Below are positions 1 through 6,915 of a DNA stretch of 8,989 nt, one piece after another. Under the pieces are notes generated by a model. That model did not search any database, was not told where the DNA came from, and worked only from the letters and a program-made list of their open reading frames with translations. Positions within the stretch are counted from its first letter, which is position 1, and every line of letters starts with the position of its first letter. A program made the translations under genes and the position numbers. This DNA is from Bacteroidota bacterium (GTDB lineage Bacteria; Bacteroidota; Bacteroidia; Bacteroidales; JAADJA01): positions 1 to 8,989 of the forward strand of contig JAJRTT010000265.1 in assembly GCA_024278155.1 (NCBI GenBank), in the 5' to 3' direction.

Positions 1-15
1 AAATCAAAAACCGAT

Positions 16-774
16 ATGAGAAAACAAATAGTGGCCGGAAACTGGAAAATGAACAAAACTTTTCAGGAGGCAGACGAATTGATCAATTCCATTCTGGAAT
101 ACATAAAGAAAGATGAAAATACGGCAGAAGTCGTTATCTGTCCACCATCCCTTTATCTGGAGCTTGCCTCCGACCAGGCAAATGATACCACCCTGATGAT
201 TGGGGCCCAGAATATGAGCTGTAAGGGGTTCGGTGCTTTCACAGGTGAAATCTCGGCGCCCATGCTGGCTTCCATGGGAATTGATTATTGTATCCTTGGC
301 CATTCCGAAAGGCGGAAGTATTTCAACGAAAGCCATGAAATGCTCACGGGAAAAGTGGAGATGGCCTTGAAACACGGAATCGCGCCCATTTTTTGCTGTG
401 GCGAACAACTTCCCGAGCGGGAAAGCGGAAACCATTTCAATGTGGTGAAAGAACAAATCGAAAAAGCTTTGTTCCATTTGCCCGAAAGTGATTTTTCAAG
501 AATCGTGCTTGCTTATGAACCGGTTTGGGCAATAGGGACGGGGGTTACCGCTACATCTCGCCAGGCACAGGAAATGCACCTTTACATCCGTAACCTCATC
601 AAGGATAAATATGGGGATGATGTTGCACAGGAAACTGCCATCCTTTACGGAGGGAGCTGCAATGCGAAAAATGCCGGGGAACTGTTCTCCAATCCCGATG
701 TGGATGGAGGCTTGATCGGTGGTGCTTCCCTGAAAGCCGAGGACTTTATCCAAATTGTCCGGGCATTTGACTAA
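16..774 (+). CDS. tpiA: Triosephosphate isomerase
   Basis: Cytosolic glycolytic/gluconeogenic enzyme that interconverts dihydroxyacetone phosphate and glyceraldehyde 3-phosphate. The 252-residue product has the normal length of a complete single TIM barrel. Visible active-site elements: GNWKMN near the N-terminus (Asn9 and Lys11, substrate binding), GHSERR with electrophilic His96, YEPVWAIGTG with catalytic base Glu168 followed by the mobile loop 6, then YGGSCNAKNA (residues 211-220) and the phosphate-gripping GGLIGGASL near the C-terminus. The YGGS motif is followed by Cys where many TIMs have Val; from memory this is common in Bacteroidota. The ATG at 16 puts the first beta strand (KQIVAGNWK) at the N-terminus as expected. 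Only 15 nt of A-rich upstream sequence is in the window, so its promoter cannot be seen. It probably heads or belongs to a cluster with prmA, 13 nt downstream. Confidence 0.98.
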   Translation: MRKQIVAGNWKMNKTFQEADELINSILEYIKKDENTAEVVICPPSLYLELASDQANDTTLMIGAQNMSCKGFGAFTGEISAPMLASMGIDYCILGHSERRKYFNESHEMLTGKVEMALKHGIAPIFCCGEQLPERESGNHFNVVKEQIEKALFHLPESDFSRIVLAYEPVWAIGTGVTATSRQAQEMHLYIRNLIKDKYGDDVAQETAILYGGSCNAKNAGELFSNPDVDGGLIGGASLKAEDFIQIVRAFD

Positions 775-787
775 ACCTTGTTCCAAC

Positions 788-1621
788 ATGAACTACATTG
801 AGGTAAATTTCAAGATCGAACCACGGGTTCCGGGAACAGAGATACTGATTGCCCAACTATCCCTTATCGGATATGAAAGCTTTCTTGAGAATGAGGAAGG
901 TGTGCAGGCCTACATCCAGGAGCCACTTTTTAAACTTGTTGATATTCAGGAATTGGATATCCTTTCGATGGAAACATTCAAGGTTTCGTTTGCCCATGAT
1001 TTGATCAAGGACAAAAACTGGAACAAAGTTTGGGAAAGCAATTACGACCCCGTTTTAATTAAGGGCAAGGTATATATTCGGGCTCCTTTTCATAATGAAA
1101 TGGAAAATGTTGCGTTTTCTATACTGATAAATCCGAAAATGTCATTTGGTACCGCACATCACGAAACAACTTCAAACATGATCGAGCTCATGCTCGATGA
1201 GGACATGAAGGGCGCATCCGTTCTGGACATGGGATGTGGTACGGGCGTTCTCGCCATCCTTGCCGAGATGATGGGCGCCAAATCGGTCCTGGCAATTGAC
1301 AACGATGAATGGGCCTACAACAATTCCCTCGAAAACATCAGAAACAACCGTTGCCGCAATATCAATGTCTTGCTTGGCGATGTGGCTTTGTTGGGCGATG
1401 AGAGTTTCGATTTTGTGATTGCGAACATCAACCGCAATGTACTTACGGAAAATATCCCGGTTTATTCCAACCACCTGAAAAAGGGAGGTTCGATGCTCTT
1501 GAGCGGGTTCTATCAATCTGATCTTGGGCATATCGAAACTGTCACCCACAAGGCAGGTTTAACAATGGAATCGAGGCGAGAAAAAAACAACTGGATGGCG
1601 GTAAAACTTAAAAAACAATAA
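788..1621 (+). CDS. prmA: Ribosomal protein L11 methyltransferase
   Basis: Cytosolic SAM-dependent methyltransferase that methylates ribosomal protein L11. I place the start at the ATG at 788 (277 residues), which begins MNYIEVNFKIEP, a typical first strand of the family's N-terminal substrate-recognition domain. An in-frame ATG at 755 would add 11 residues, overlap tpiA by 20 nt and give an unconvincing extension. Motifs: FGTAHHETT (residues 120-128; the family's FGTG-H-TT signature just before the catalytic domain), SAM-binding motif I VLDMGCGTG (145-153), an acidic AIDND after the second strand, and ANINRN (212-217), matching the family's N-I-x catalytic/substrate loop. The Ala at 123 where Gly is usual (FGTG) is a mild variant. 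The gene starts 13 nt after tpiA and ends 10 nt before the giant exported-protein gene, so co-transcription of all three is likely. Confidence 0.95.
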   Translation: MNYIEVNFKIEPRVPGTEILIAQLSLIGYESFLENEEGVQAYIQEPLFKLVDIQELDILSMETFKVSFAHDLIKDKNWNKVWESNYDPVLIKGKVYIRAPFHNEMENVAFSILINPKMSFGTAHHETTSNMIELMLDEDMKGASVLDMGCGTGVLAILAEMMGAKSVLAIDNDEWAYNNSLENIRNNRCRNINVLLGDVALLGDESFDFVIANINRNVLTENIPVYSNHLKKGGSMLLSGFYQSDLGHIETVTHKAGLTMESRREKNNWMAVKLKKQ

Positions 1622-1631
1622 TTGTAGCCCC

Positions 1632-4600
1632 ATGATCTTTCGGCGAATTTTTATATTGAACTTCATCTTGTTGACAATGTCAATGGGAGTAAATGCACAG
1701 AAGCTCCAAAAATTTTCTGAAGATTCAGAAACCTTCCTAAGCGAACTTGATGATTTGTTTTCGACTATAAGTGTGAAAAAAACCAAGCAGAAATGCGCCA
1801 AAATGATGGAGCATTTTACCGATAACTGGAACACGGGCGTATTTACCACGGAAATAAAACAGAATACCATAACCGTTTGCAATAAAATGTTGAAACGAAG
1901 GATGAAACCCTATCCTCATTTCTATCATTACCTTGCAAGTTTGAACGGCTTGATGGATTATGACCATTCAATTGAAAGTTATCTCGCCTGGCAAAAGAGC
2001 GTGGATACTTTGGTGAAGGCCAAACGAAGCACAAAGTCCTTTACTGTTTTCGTAAAGTCAAGTTTTAATTTGTTGAACGGGAATATTTTATATACCTCAA
2101 AGGCCACAACCTGGAAGTCGGGCACCTACGATTTTTATTTCCGGTTCGATTCGGTCCCGGAAGTTGTTTTTGACGAGGATATTACGCTTACATGTTATGC
2201 CAACAAGGACAGTTCGATCATATATGGCACAAAGGGGGTTTATTATCCACTTCGTAATTCATGGGAAGGGCATAAGGGAAAGGTAAACTGGAACCGGGCA
2301 GGTTTTAGTTCCGACAAAGTTTATGCACTGTTCGGTGATTATGTGATAAACCTTAGTTTTTCGAGATATACCGTGGATTCGGTTTCTTTTTACCATAAAG
2401 GTTATTGGGAAGAACCGTTGTTGGGGCAGTTTGACGAAAAAGTACTTGCCAACGTAACGGTCGAAAAGGCTTCTTATCCCCGTTTCAAGTCTTATTTCGC
2501 TTTTGTGGCCATAAAGGACCTTTTTGAAGGGGTCGATTATGGTGGTGGGATCGAAATGCGGGGAGGAAGGCTTATTGGCGCAGGGACCACGGAAACAGAG
2601 GCCATTATAAACATTGTCAAGGACGATGAGCAGTTTATGCGCATAAAGTCAAAAACCTTTGTGATACGGCCCGAAAAAGTTTCCTCTTCCCTTGCCTCGG
2701 TGACTATTTATTTTGAGGAGGATTCAATTTATCATCCTGGCCTCAAAATGAGCTATATTGATGATAACAAGGAGCTCTCCCTGGTGCGCACGGGCGACGG
2801 CACCTCAAAAAGCCCCTTTTTCGATTCCTTCCATAACCTTGATATACATGCCGAAGCGATTTATTGGCAAATGGATTCCCCGACATTGAATATCGAAGCG
2901 GTAAAGGGTGTTTCAGGTTTGGGCAGGGCTACTTTCGAATCAAGTAACTATTTCTCCCAGCCCAGGTATGAAAGGTTACAGGGGATAGATGTAATCAACC
3001 CTTTGATCTCGATCAAGCGCTATGCCGATAAATATGGCCTTAAAGAAGTGTATGTCACCGGGCTTTCTGAAGATATGCGGATGCCTGAAACCCAGGTTAA
3101 AGCTTTGTTGGTAAACCTGTCCAACCAGGGTTTTGTAATTTATAGCCGGGATGAACAGAAAGCTTACATCAAGGAAAAACTGTATGATTATATTGATGCG
3201 GCAAATAGGAAAATCGACTATGATGTAATCCAGTTCAATTCGGAAACCTATGGCTTTCAAAATGCATCCATGGAGCTGGATAGTTTTGGTTTAAGGCTTT
3301 ATGGAGTCCCGTTGGTTGTTATGAGCGATTCCCAGAATGTGTTTATTTATCCGCAAAACGAAGAACTTATCGTGAAAAAAGGGATGGACTTTTCTTTTTC
3401 TGGAAGGGTTCATGCCGGCCTGTTCGATTACTATGCAAGGAAATGTGATTTCCACTACGATCAGTTTATGTTGAATATGGGAGTGATCGACTCCATGAGT
3501 TTTAAGGTAAGGAGTTTTGAGAAAAACGAATATGGCGAACGTGAGTTGGTCAGGATTAAAAACGTGGTTGCCGATTTTGGGGGCGATTTGATGATAGATG
3601 CGCCCGACAATAAATCGGGCTTGAAGTATTACCCCCAGTTCCCGATTTTTACGAGTACCAGGGACGCTTATGTTTTTTATAATAAACCGTCGATTTGGGG
3701 GGGCGTTTATGCCAAGGATAAATTCTTCTTTTATGTTTATCCCTTTACAATTGACAGCCTCGATAACTTTAAAACGGAAATCCTGGAATTTAAGGGATAC
3801 CTATCTTCTGCGGGGATTTTCCCTGATATAGAGAACGCCTTGAAGGTACAACCCGATTATTCCCTTGGTTTTACGACACAGACACCTCCCGAGGGATATG
3901 CCGTTTATGGTGGAAAAGGGGATTTCTTTTCAGAGCTTAATTTGAGCAATAAAGGTTTAAGGGGAAATGGTTCGCTACAATACCTTACATCCACGTCCTG
4001 GTCGAAAGGGTTTGTTTTCTTCCCTGATTCCATGAACGCACTTGCCGATAATTTTGTGCTTGCCGAACAATTTACACCTATCGAATACCCAACGGCCAAA
4101 GGAATAAATGTTGACCTCCATTGGGAACCCTATCTGGACTTTTTGCGGATTTCGGAAACCGAATTTCCCCTGAGTATGTTTGGTGATCAATCCCAGCTCT
4201 CTGGATCGTTGGTCCTCACACCTGAGGAACTAAAAGGGGCAGGCTTGATGAGTTTTGAAGATGCCGAGATGCAATCAAAGCTTTATAAGTTTAAACAGCA
4301 TGAGATTTTTGCCGATTCGGCTGATTTTAAATTGACCTCGAAAGAATTTGATGCTTCGGCTTTTGCAACGCACAATTACAAATCGCATATTGATTTTAAT
4401 GAACGCAAGGGGGAATTTGCGTCCAATGGTGGGGCCTCGATCGTTGATTTCCCGGTAAACCAGTATATCTGTACTATTGATGAGTTTAAATGGTTCATGG
4501 ATTCGTATGAGATTGCCATCGGCAATGCAGAAAAGGAGGCTGAGATGGCACAATACGATGATTTAACGATTCGGGAATTGGTGGATGTCCCCTTACAGGG

Positions 4601-6128
4601 CTCAGAGTTTATTTCAACCCATCCCGACCAGGATTCCCTCCGTTTTATTTCCACCATTGCTACCTATAACCTAAAGGATTACATTATCAACGCCAGCGAT
4701 GTGAAGTATATCAGGGTGGCCGATGCGGCAATATTCCCCGTTGACAGGAAAATCATTATCGAAAGGGATGCCCATTTTGATCCTTTGGAACATGCAAAGA
4801 TACTTGCTAATACGGTTACAAAGAATCATGAAATATATGATGGTACGGTTGAAATCCTGGGAAGGAAAAATTACAATGCGGTCGGTAATTATGATTATGT
4901 GGACGAAACCGGGTACCGGCAAAAAATCCTGTTGAAAGAAATAGGTGTCGATCCCGGGTTTCAAACCATTGGAAAAGGTACCGTTTCCGATACCACCGGG
5001 TTTTCCATCAGTATGGATTTCGATTTTTCCGGGGATATTACCCTAAAGGCGAGTGATGAGTTCCTGGAATTTGATGGAGGTTTCAGGATACGCCATACAT
5101 GTAGTTCAGGGGCAAGGGACTGGGTGAAGTTTACCAGTCACGTAGACCCAAAAGACATTTACCTCGGGATCGACAAGGACCTTAAAAATGTAGCAGGCGA
5201 CAAATTGGTCTCGGGCTTGATATTTTCACAGGAATCCAACCGGTTTTATTCCGGGTTCCTGGCACCAAAGCGCAGTAGTAGCGATCAAGTTGTGCTTGCG
5301 GCAGATGGGTTTATCAAATTTGATAAAAAGTCGGAAACCTATCATATTTCAAGCTATGAATACTTAAAGGGGAAATCCCTGGAAGGAAACCATATTTCCC
5401 TGGGCCGCAAAAAGTGTATTTTAAGTGCTGAGGGGAGATTTGAACTTGGGGTGGGCCTGGGCATGGTGAAATTGGAAACCGTGGGTGCCGCAAAGCATTA
5501 CATTATCCCTGATTCAACGAGCTTTCATATGGTCGTTGGGATTGATTTCCCCTTTGAAGATAAAGCAATGGATTTGCTTGTCGAAAACATATCAGGGAAA
5601 AACCTGCAAGGTGTAAGGTTGAACACGCCCTTTTTCACCAAGGCGCTTTCTGACATAATGGGCGAAAAAGCAGCCGAAAAGAGTATCGGGGATTTGCGCT
5701 TGCTCGGCAAGTTCAGAAGATACCCAAGTGAGCTGCAACATACTGTTTTCTTCTCCGACCTGAAATTCAAATGGAACCCCGCGACACGTTCCTATGTGTC
5801 GGTTGGGCAGCTCGGGATAGGAAGTGTTGGTAAACAGCAGATAAACAGATATGTGGATGGTTATGTGGAAATCGCAAGGAAACGGACAGGCGATGTGGTG
5901 AATATTTATATCGAATTTGAAAAAGGGCGGTACTGGTTCTATTTTAATTACAGGAATAACCTGATGCAGTCTATTTCGTCCAATACCGAGTTTAATACGA
6001 TCCTTAGGGAAATGAAGGAAGATAAACGGAAAGTAAAAGGGGGCAAGGAAGGGGAAGAGTACAACTTCATAATTTCCAACCTGAGGAAAAAGACTGATTT
6101 CCTGAGACGGGTCAAAAGCTTATATTGA
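1632..6128 (+). CDS. Giant exported beta-rich protein, function unknown
   Basis: I do not recognise a named family. The 1498-residue product opens with a Sec signal peptide: Arg4-Arg5, a hydrophobic stretch, and VNA|Q cleavage after residue 22. No later transmembrane helix or lipobox Cys is evident, so a periplasmic or outer-membrane-associated location is inferred. Residues about 25-145 look helical. After that the protein is mostly alternating short beta strands rich in Tyr, Phe and Asp, with a helical insert at about 455-522. Two regions (375-600 and 919-1080) echo each other (see the repeat entries). Residues about 1004-1100 show regular hydrophobic alternation with A/D/G turns, reminiscent of OstA/LptA-type jellyrolls. 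The last about 118 residues (from W1381) form a distinct Tyr/Trp-rich strand segment and a basic helical tail. Start: ATG 1632, 10 nt after the prmA stop, with the signal peptide directly after it. There are no frameshifts. The uninterrupted 4.5-kb reading frame and ordinary codon use argue for a real, selected gene. Confidence 0.9.
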   Translation: MIFRRIFILNFILLTMSMGVNAQKLQKFSEDSETFLSELDDLFSTISVKKTKQKCAKMMEHFTDNWNTGVFTTEIKQNTITVCNKMLKRRMKPYPHFYHYLASLNGLMDYDHSIESYLAWQKSVDTLVKAKRSTKSFTVFVKSSFNLLNGNILYTSKATTWKSGTYDFYFRFDSVPEVVFDEDITLTCYANKDSSIIYGTKGVYYPLRNSWEGHKGKVNWNRAGFSSDKVYALFGDYVINLSFSRYTVDSVSFYHKGYWEEPLLGQFDEKVLANVTVEKASYPRFKSYFAFVAIKDLFEGVDYGGGIEMRGGRLIGAGTTETEAIINIVKDDEQFMRIKSKTFVIRPEKVSSSLASVTIYFEEDSIYHPGLKMSYIDDNKELSLVRTGDGTSKSPFFDSFHNLDIHAEAIYWQMDSPTLNIEAVKGVSGLGRATFESSNYFSQPRYERLQGIDVINPLISIKRYADKYGLKEVYVTGLSEDMRMPETQVKALLVNLSNQGFVIYSRDEQKAYIKEKLYDYIDAANRKIDYDVIQFNSETYGFQNASMELDSFGLRLYGVPLVVMSDSQNVFIYPQNEELIVKKGMDFSFSGRVHAGLFDYYARKCDFHYDQFMLNMGVIDSMSFKVRSFEKNEYGERELVRIKNVVADFGGDLMIDAPDNKSGLKYYPQFPIFTSTRDAYVFYNKPSIWGGVYAKDKFFFYVYPFTIDSLDNFKTEILEFKGYLSSAGIFPDIENALKVQPDYSLGFTTQTPPEGYAVYGGKGDFFSELNLSNKGLRGNGSLQYLTSTSWSKGFVFFPDSMNALADNFVLAEQFTPIEYPTAKGINVDLHWEPYLDFLRISETEFPLSMFGDQSQLSGSLVLTPEELKGAGLMSFEDAEMQSKLYKFKQHEIFADSADFKLTSKEFDASAFATHNYKSHIDFNERKGEFASNGGASIVDFPVNQYICTIDEFKWFMDSYEIAIGNAEKEAEMAQYDDLTIRELVDVPLQGSEFISTHPDQDSLRFISTIATYNLKDYIINASDVKYIRVADAAIFPVDRKIIIERDAHFDPLEHAKILANTVTKNHEIYDGTVEILGRKNYNAVGNYDYVDETGYRQKILLKEIGVDPGFQTIGKGTVSDTTGFSISMDFDFSGDITLKASDEFLEFDGGFRIRHTCSSGARDWVKFTSHVDPKDIYLGIDKDLKNVAGDKLVSGLIFSQESNRFYSGFLAPKRSSSDQVVLAADGFIKFDKKSETYHISSYEYLKGKSLEGNHISLGRKKCILSAEGRFELGVGLGMVKLETVGAAKHYIIPDSTSFHMVVGIDFPFEDKAMDLLVENISGKNLQGVRLNTPFFTKALSDIMGEKAAEKSIGDLRLLGKFRRYPSELQHTVFFSDLKFKWNPATRSYVSVGQLGIGSVGKQQINRYVDGYVEIARKRTGDVVNIYIEFEKGRYWFYFNYRNNLMQSISSNTEFNTILREMKEDKRKVKGGKEGEEYNFIISNLRKKTDFLRRVKSLY
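2754..3431 (+). repeat. Internal protein repeat, copy A (with insert)
   Basis: Residues about 375-600 of the giant exported protein. Landmarks in order: YIDDN (375-379), WQMDSPTLNI (412-421), SSNYFS with a following RLQGI (437-452), a helical insert, then VVMSDSQNVFIYP (562-574) and a run of hydrophobic strands. Each landmark has a counterpart in the same order in copy B. The match was found by eye at protein level; no DNA-level repeat is apparent, so the duplication would be old. Confidence 0.5.
2994..3197 (+). other. Winged-helix-like insert in exported protein
   Basis: Residues about 455-522 of the giant protein differ from their strand-rich surroundings. They read as helix (LISIKRYADKYG), a short strand and turn, a helix (PETQVKALLVNLSNQG), two short strands (FVIYSRDEQKAYI), and a final helix (KEKLYDYIDA). 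This helix-helix-wing order and the amphipathic L-x-x-L-x-x-x-G pattern resemble a winged-helix fold. It falls at the point where copy A is longer than copy B, so it looks like a domain insertion. In an exported protein, a DNA-binding role is unlikely; a protein-protein or structural role is more plausible. This is fold guessing from pattern only. Confidence 0.35.
4386..4871 (+). repeat. Internal protein repeat, copy B (no insert)
   Basis: Residues about 919-1080 of the giant exported protein. Landmarks match copy A in order: HIDFN (919-923), WFMDSYEIAI (954-963), GSEFIS with a following SLRFI (990-1006), then VADAAIFP (1029-1036). The D-to-W spacing is 33 residues here and 35 in copy A. The spacing from the conserved Leu (449 or 1003) to the conserved Pro (574 or 1036) is 33 here but 125 in copy A, which locates the insert in copy A. 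Confidence 0.5.
5310..5450 (+). repeat. Possible third, partial internal repeat (copy C)
   Basis: Residues about 1227-1273 of the giant protein (FIKFDKKSETY, then GNHISLG, KCILSAEGRFELG) follow the rhythm of copy B's IDFNERKGEF, VNQYICTIDEF and MDSYEIAIG. The W-x-MDS core is replaced by SAEG, so the relation is weaker than between copies A and B. Confidence 0.25.
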
Positions 6129-6129
6129 T

Positions 6130-6137
6130 TACTTTTG
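6130..6137 (+). promoter_or_regulatory. Candidate Bacteroidota -7 promoter box for plsY
   Basis: TACTTTTG fits the Bacteroidota housekeeping -7 consensus TAnnTTTG at every fixed position. It starts 2 nt after the stop of the giant gene and would put the transcript start near 6143, about 37 nt before the plsY ATG. No clear TTTG -33 element is present 17-23 nt upstream, which lowers confidence. If real, plsY has its own promoter in the 51-nt gap rather than depending only on read-through. Confidence 0.4.
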
Positions 6138-6179
6138 TAGCTGAAAAAGAAATCAGGCACTACTTTCAAATTATATTTT

Positions 6180-6818
6180 ATGCTACCGATCAATATTATT
6201 GTTGCAATAATCCTTGCTTATCTTATTGGTTCAATCCCGACTTCAGTATGGATCGGACGGGCTTTCTATGGTATTGATGTGCGTACAAAAGGAAGTGGGA
6301 ATGCCGGGGCCACGAATACGATCAGGGTTTTGGGCGCCAAGGCTGGTGTCCCTGTTTTGATATTCGATATTTTCAAAGGCTGGTTCGCTGTTTTCATCTC
6401 CCGTTTTTTTTACGACCCCTCCCTGTCTTTCCCCCCCGAACTGGCCAGCTTTGATTTCATGCTGGCGGTTGCAGCAGTTGTGGGGCATGTGTTTCCAATT
6501 TATGTTGGGTTTAAGGGGGGAAAGGGTATCGCAACGATATTGGGTGTCGGGATCGCTTTATATCCAGAAGCCGCCTTCATCGCCATTATTGTTTTTCTTA
6601 TCATGCTTATAAGTTTTAAGTACGTGTCCCTTGCCTCCATAACGGGTGCGGTTACATTTCCTTTTTTCGAAATCTTTGTCCTTGGCCATCACGACAGCAT
6701 TATCCTTTTGGTCCTCTCTGTTGCAATTGCCATTTTTGTCCCAATCACCCATCGTGAAAATATTAAGCGTTTGCTAAAAGGTGAGGAATCAAGGGTTTCG
6801 CTGAAAAAGAAGTCCTGA
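6180..6818 (+). CDS. plsY: Acyl-phosphate:glycerol-3-phosphate acyltransferase
   Basis: Integral inner-membrane enzyme that transfers the acyl chain from acyl-phosphate (made by PlsX) to sn-glycerol 3-phosphate, giving lysophosphatidic acid, the first step of membrane phospholipid synthesis. The 212-residue product has several hydrophobic segments and the family signatures: GSIPTSVWIGR (residues 17-27), KGSGNAGATN (37-46, the family's SGNxGATN loop), and GHVFPIYVGFKGGKGIAT (102-119, the GH-FP...FKGGKG motif). Near the C-terminus THRENIKRLLKG carries the conserved His191. The basic tail KKKS would be cytoplasmic. Start: ATG 6180 leads directly into the first membrane segment with GSIP at the usual distance; the preceding sequence is A/T-rich without a Shine-Dalgarno site, as normal in this phylum. 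All key motifs are intact. The partner PlsX and downstream PlsC genes are not in the window. Confidence 0.97.
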   Translation: MLPINIIVAIILAYLIGSIPTSVWIGRAFYGIDVRTKGSGNAGATNTIRVLGAKAGVPVLIFDIFKGWFAVFISRFFYDPSLSFPPELASFDFMLAVAAVVGHVFPIYVGFKGGKGIATILGVGIALYPEAAFIAIIVFLIMLISFKYVSLASITGAVTFPFFEIFVLGHHDSIILLVLSVAIAIFVPITHRENIKRLLKGEESRVSLKKKS

Positions 6819-6838
6819 GTTCCACCTTCCGTTTTACT

Positions 6839-6885
6839 GGGGGTTTGTCCTCCGTTTATGTAAACCTTTTTCCCGGTTTTACGTA
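6839..6885 (+). other. Two tandem small hairpins in the plsY downstream gap
   Basis: The first hairpin is GGGGG (6839-6843), loop TTTGT, CCTCC (6849-6853), with one G-U pair. The second is TATGTAAACC (6857-6866), loop of 8 nt, GGTTTTACGTA (6875-6885), with one wobble and one bulged base. Neither is followed by a clean T run, so they are not classical intrinsic terminators. They could end plsY transcription, or lie in the leader of the downstream gene. The rest of the 97-nt gap (6819-6915) shows only AT-rich DNA. Confidence 0.3.
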
Positions 6886-6896
6886 CACCCATAATA

Positions 6897-6904
6897 TATA
6901 TTTA
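6897..6904 (+). promoter_or_regulatory. Weak -7-like box ahead of the PD40 protein gene
   Basis: TATATTTA matches TAnnTTTG except for the last base. It ends 11 nt before the ATG at 6916, so the transcript would have almost no leader, and no TTTG -33 element is visible at the right distance. The true promoter may instead lie further upstream in the gap or ahead of plsY. Confidence 0.2.
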
Positions 6905-6915
6905 CTCGTTATATT

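Noticed and set aside
4..477. Long antisense open frame opposite tpiA (157 codons).
   Set aside because: It lies wholly opposite a conserved gene, shows no family motif or plausible protein character, and is explained as a shadow frame.
755..787. Upstream in-frame ATG for prmA that would overlap the end of tpiA by 20 nt.
   Set aside because: The 11 extra residues have no family character, while the ATG at 788 begins the typical N-terminal strand of PrmA.
2994..3197. Reading the winged-helix-like segment as a transcription factor domain.
   Set aside because: The protein has a clear signal peptide and no separate start or gene boundary here, so a DNA-binding role in the cytoplasm is not supported.
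6404..6437. T8 and C7 runs about 20 nt apart in plsY, and a G7 run near 3697 in the giant gene, considered as phase-variable slippage tracts.
   Set aside because: The runs are short, lie inside intact frames, and in plsY would switch off an essential enzyme. Nothing suggests contingency control.
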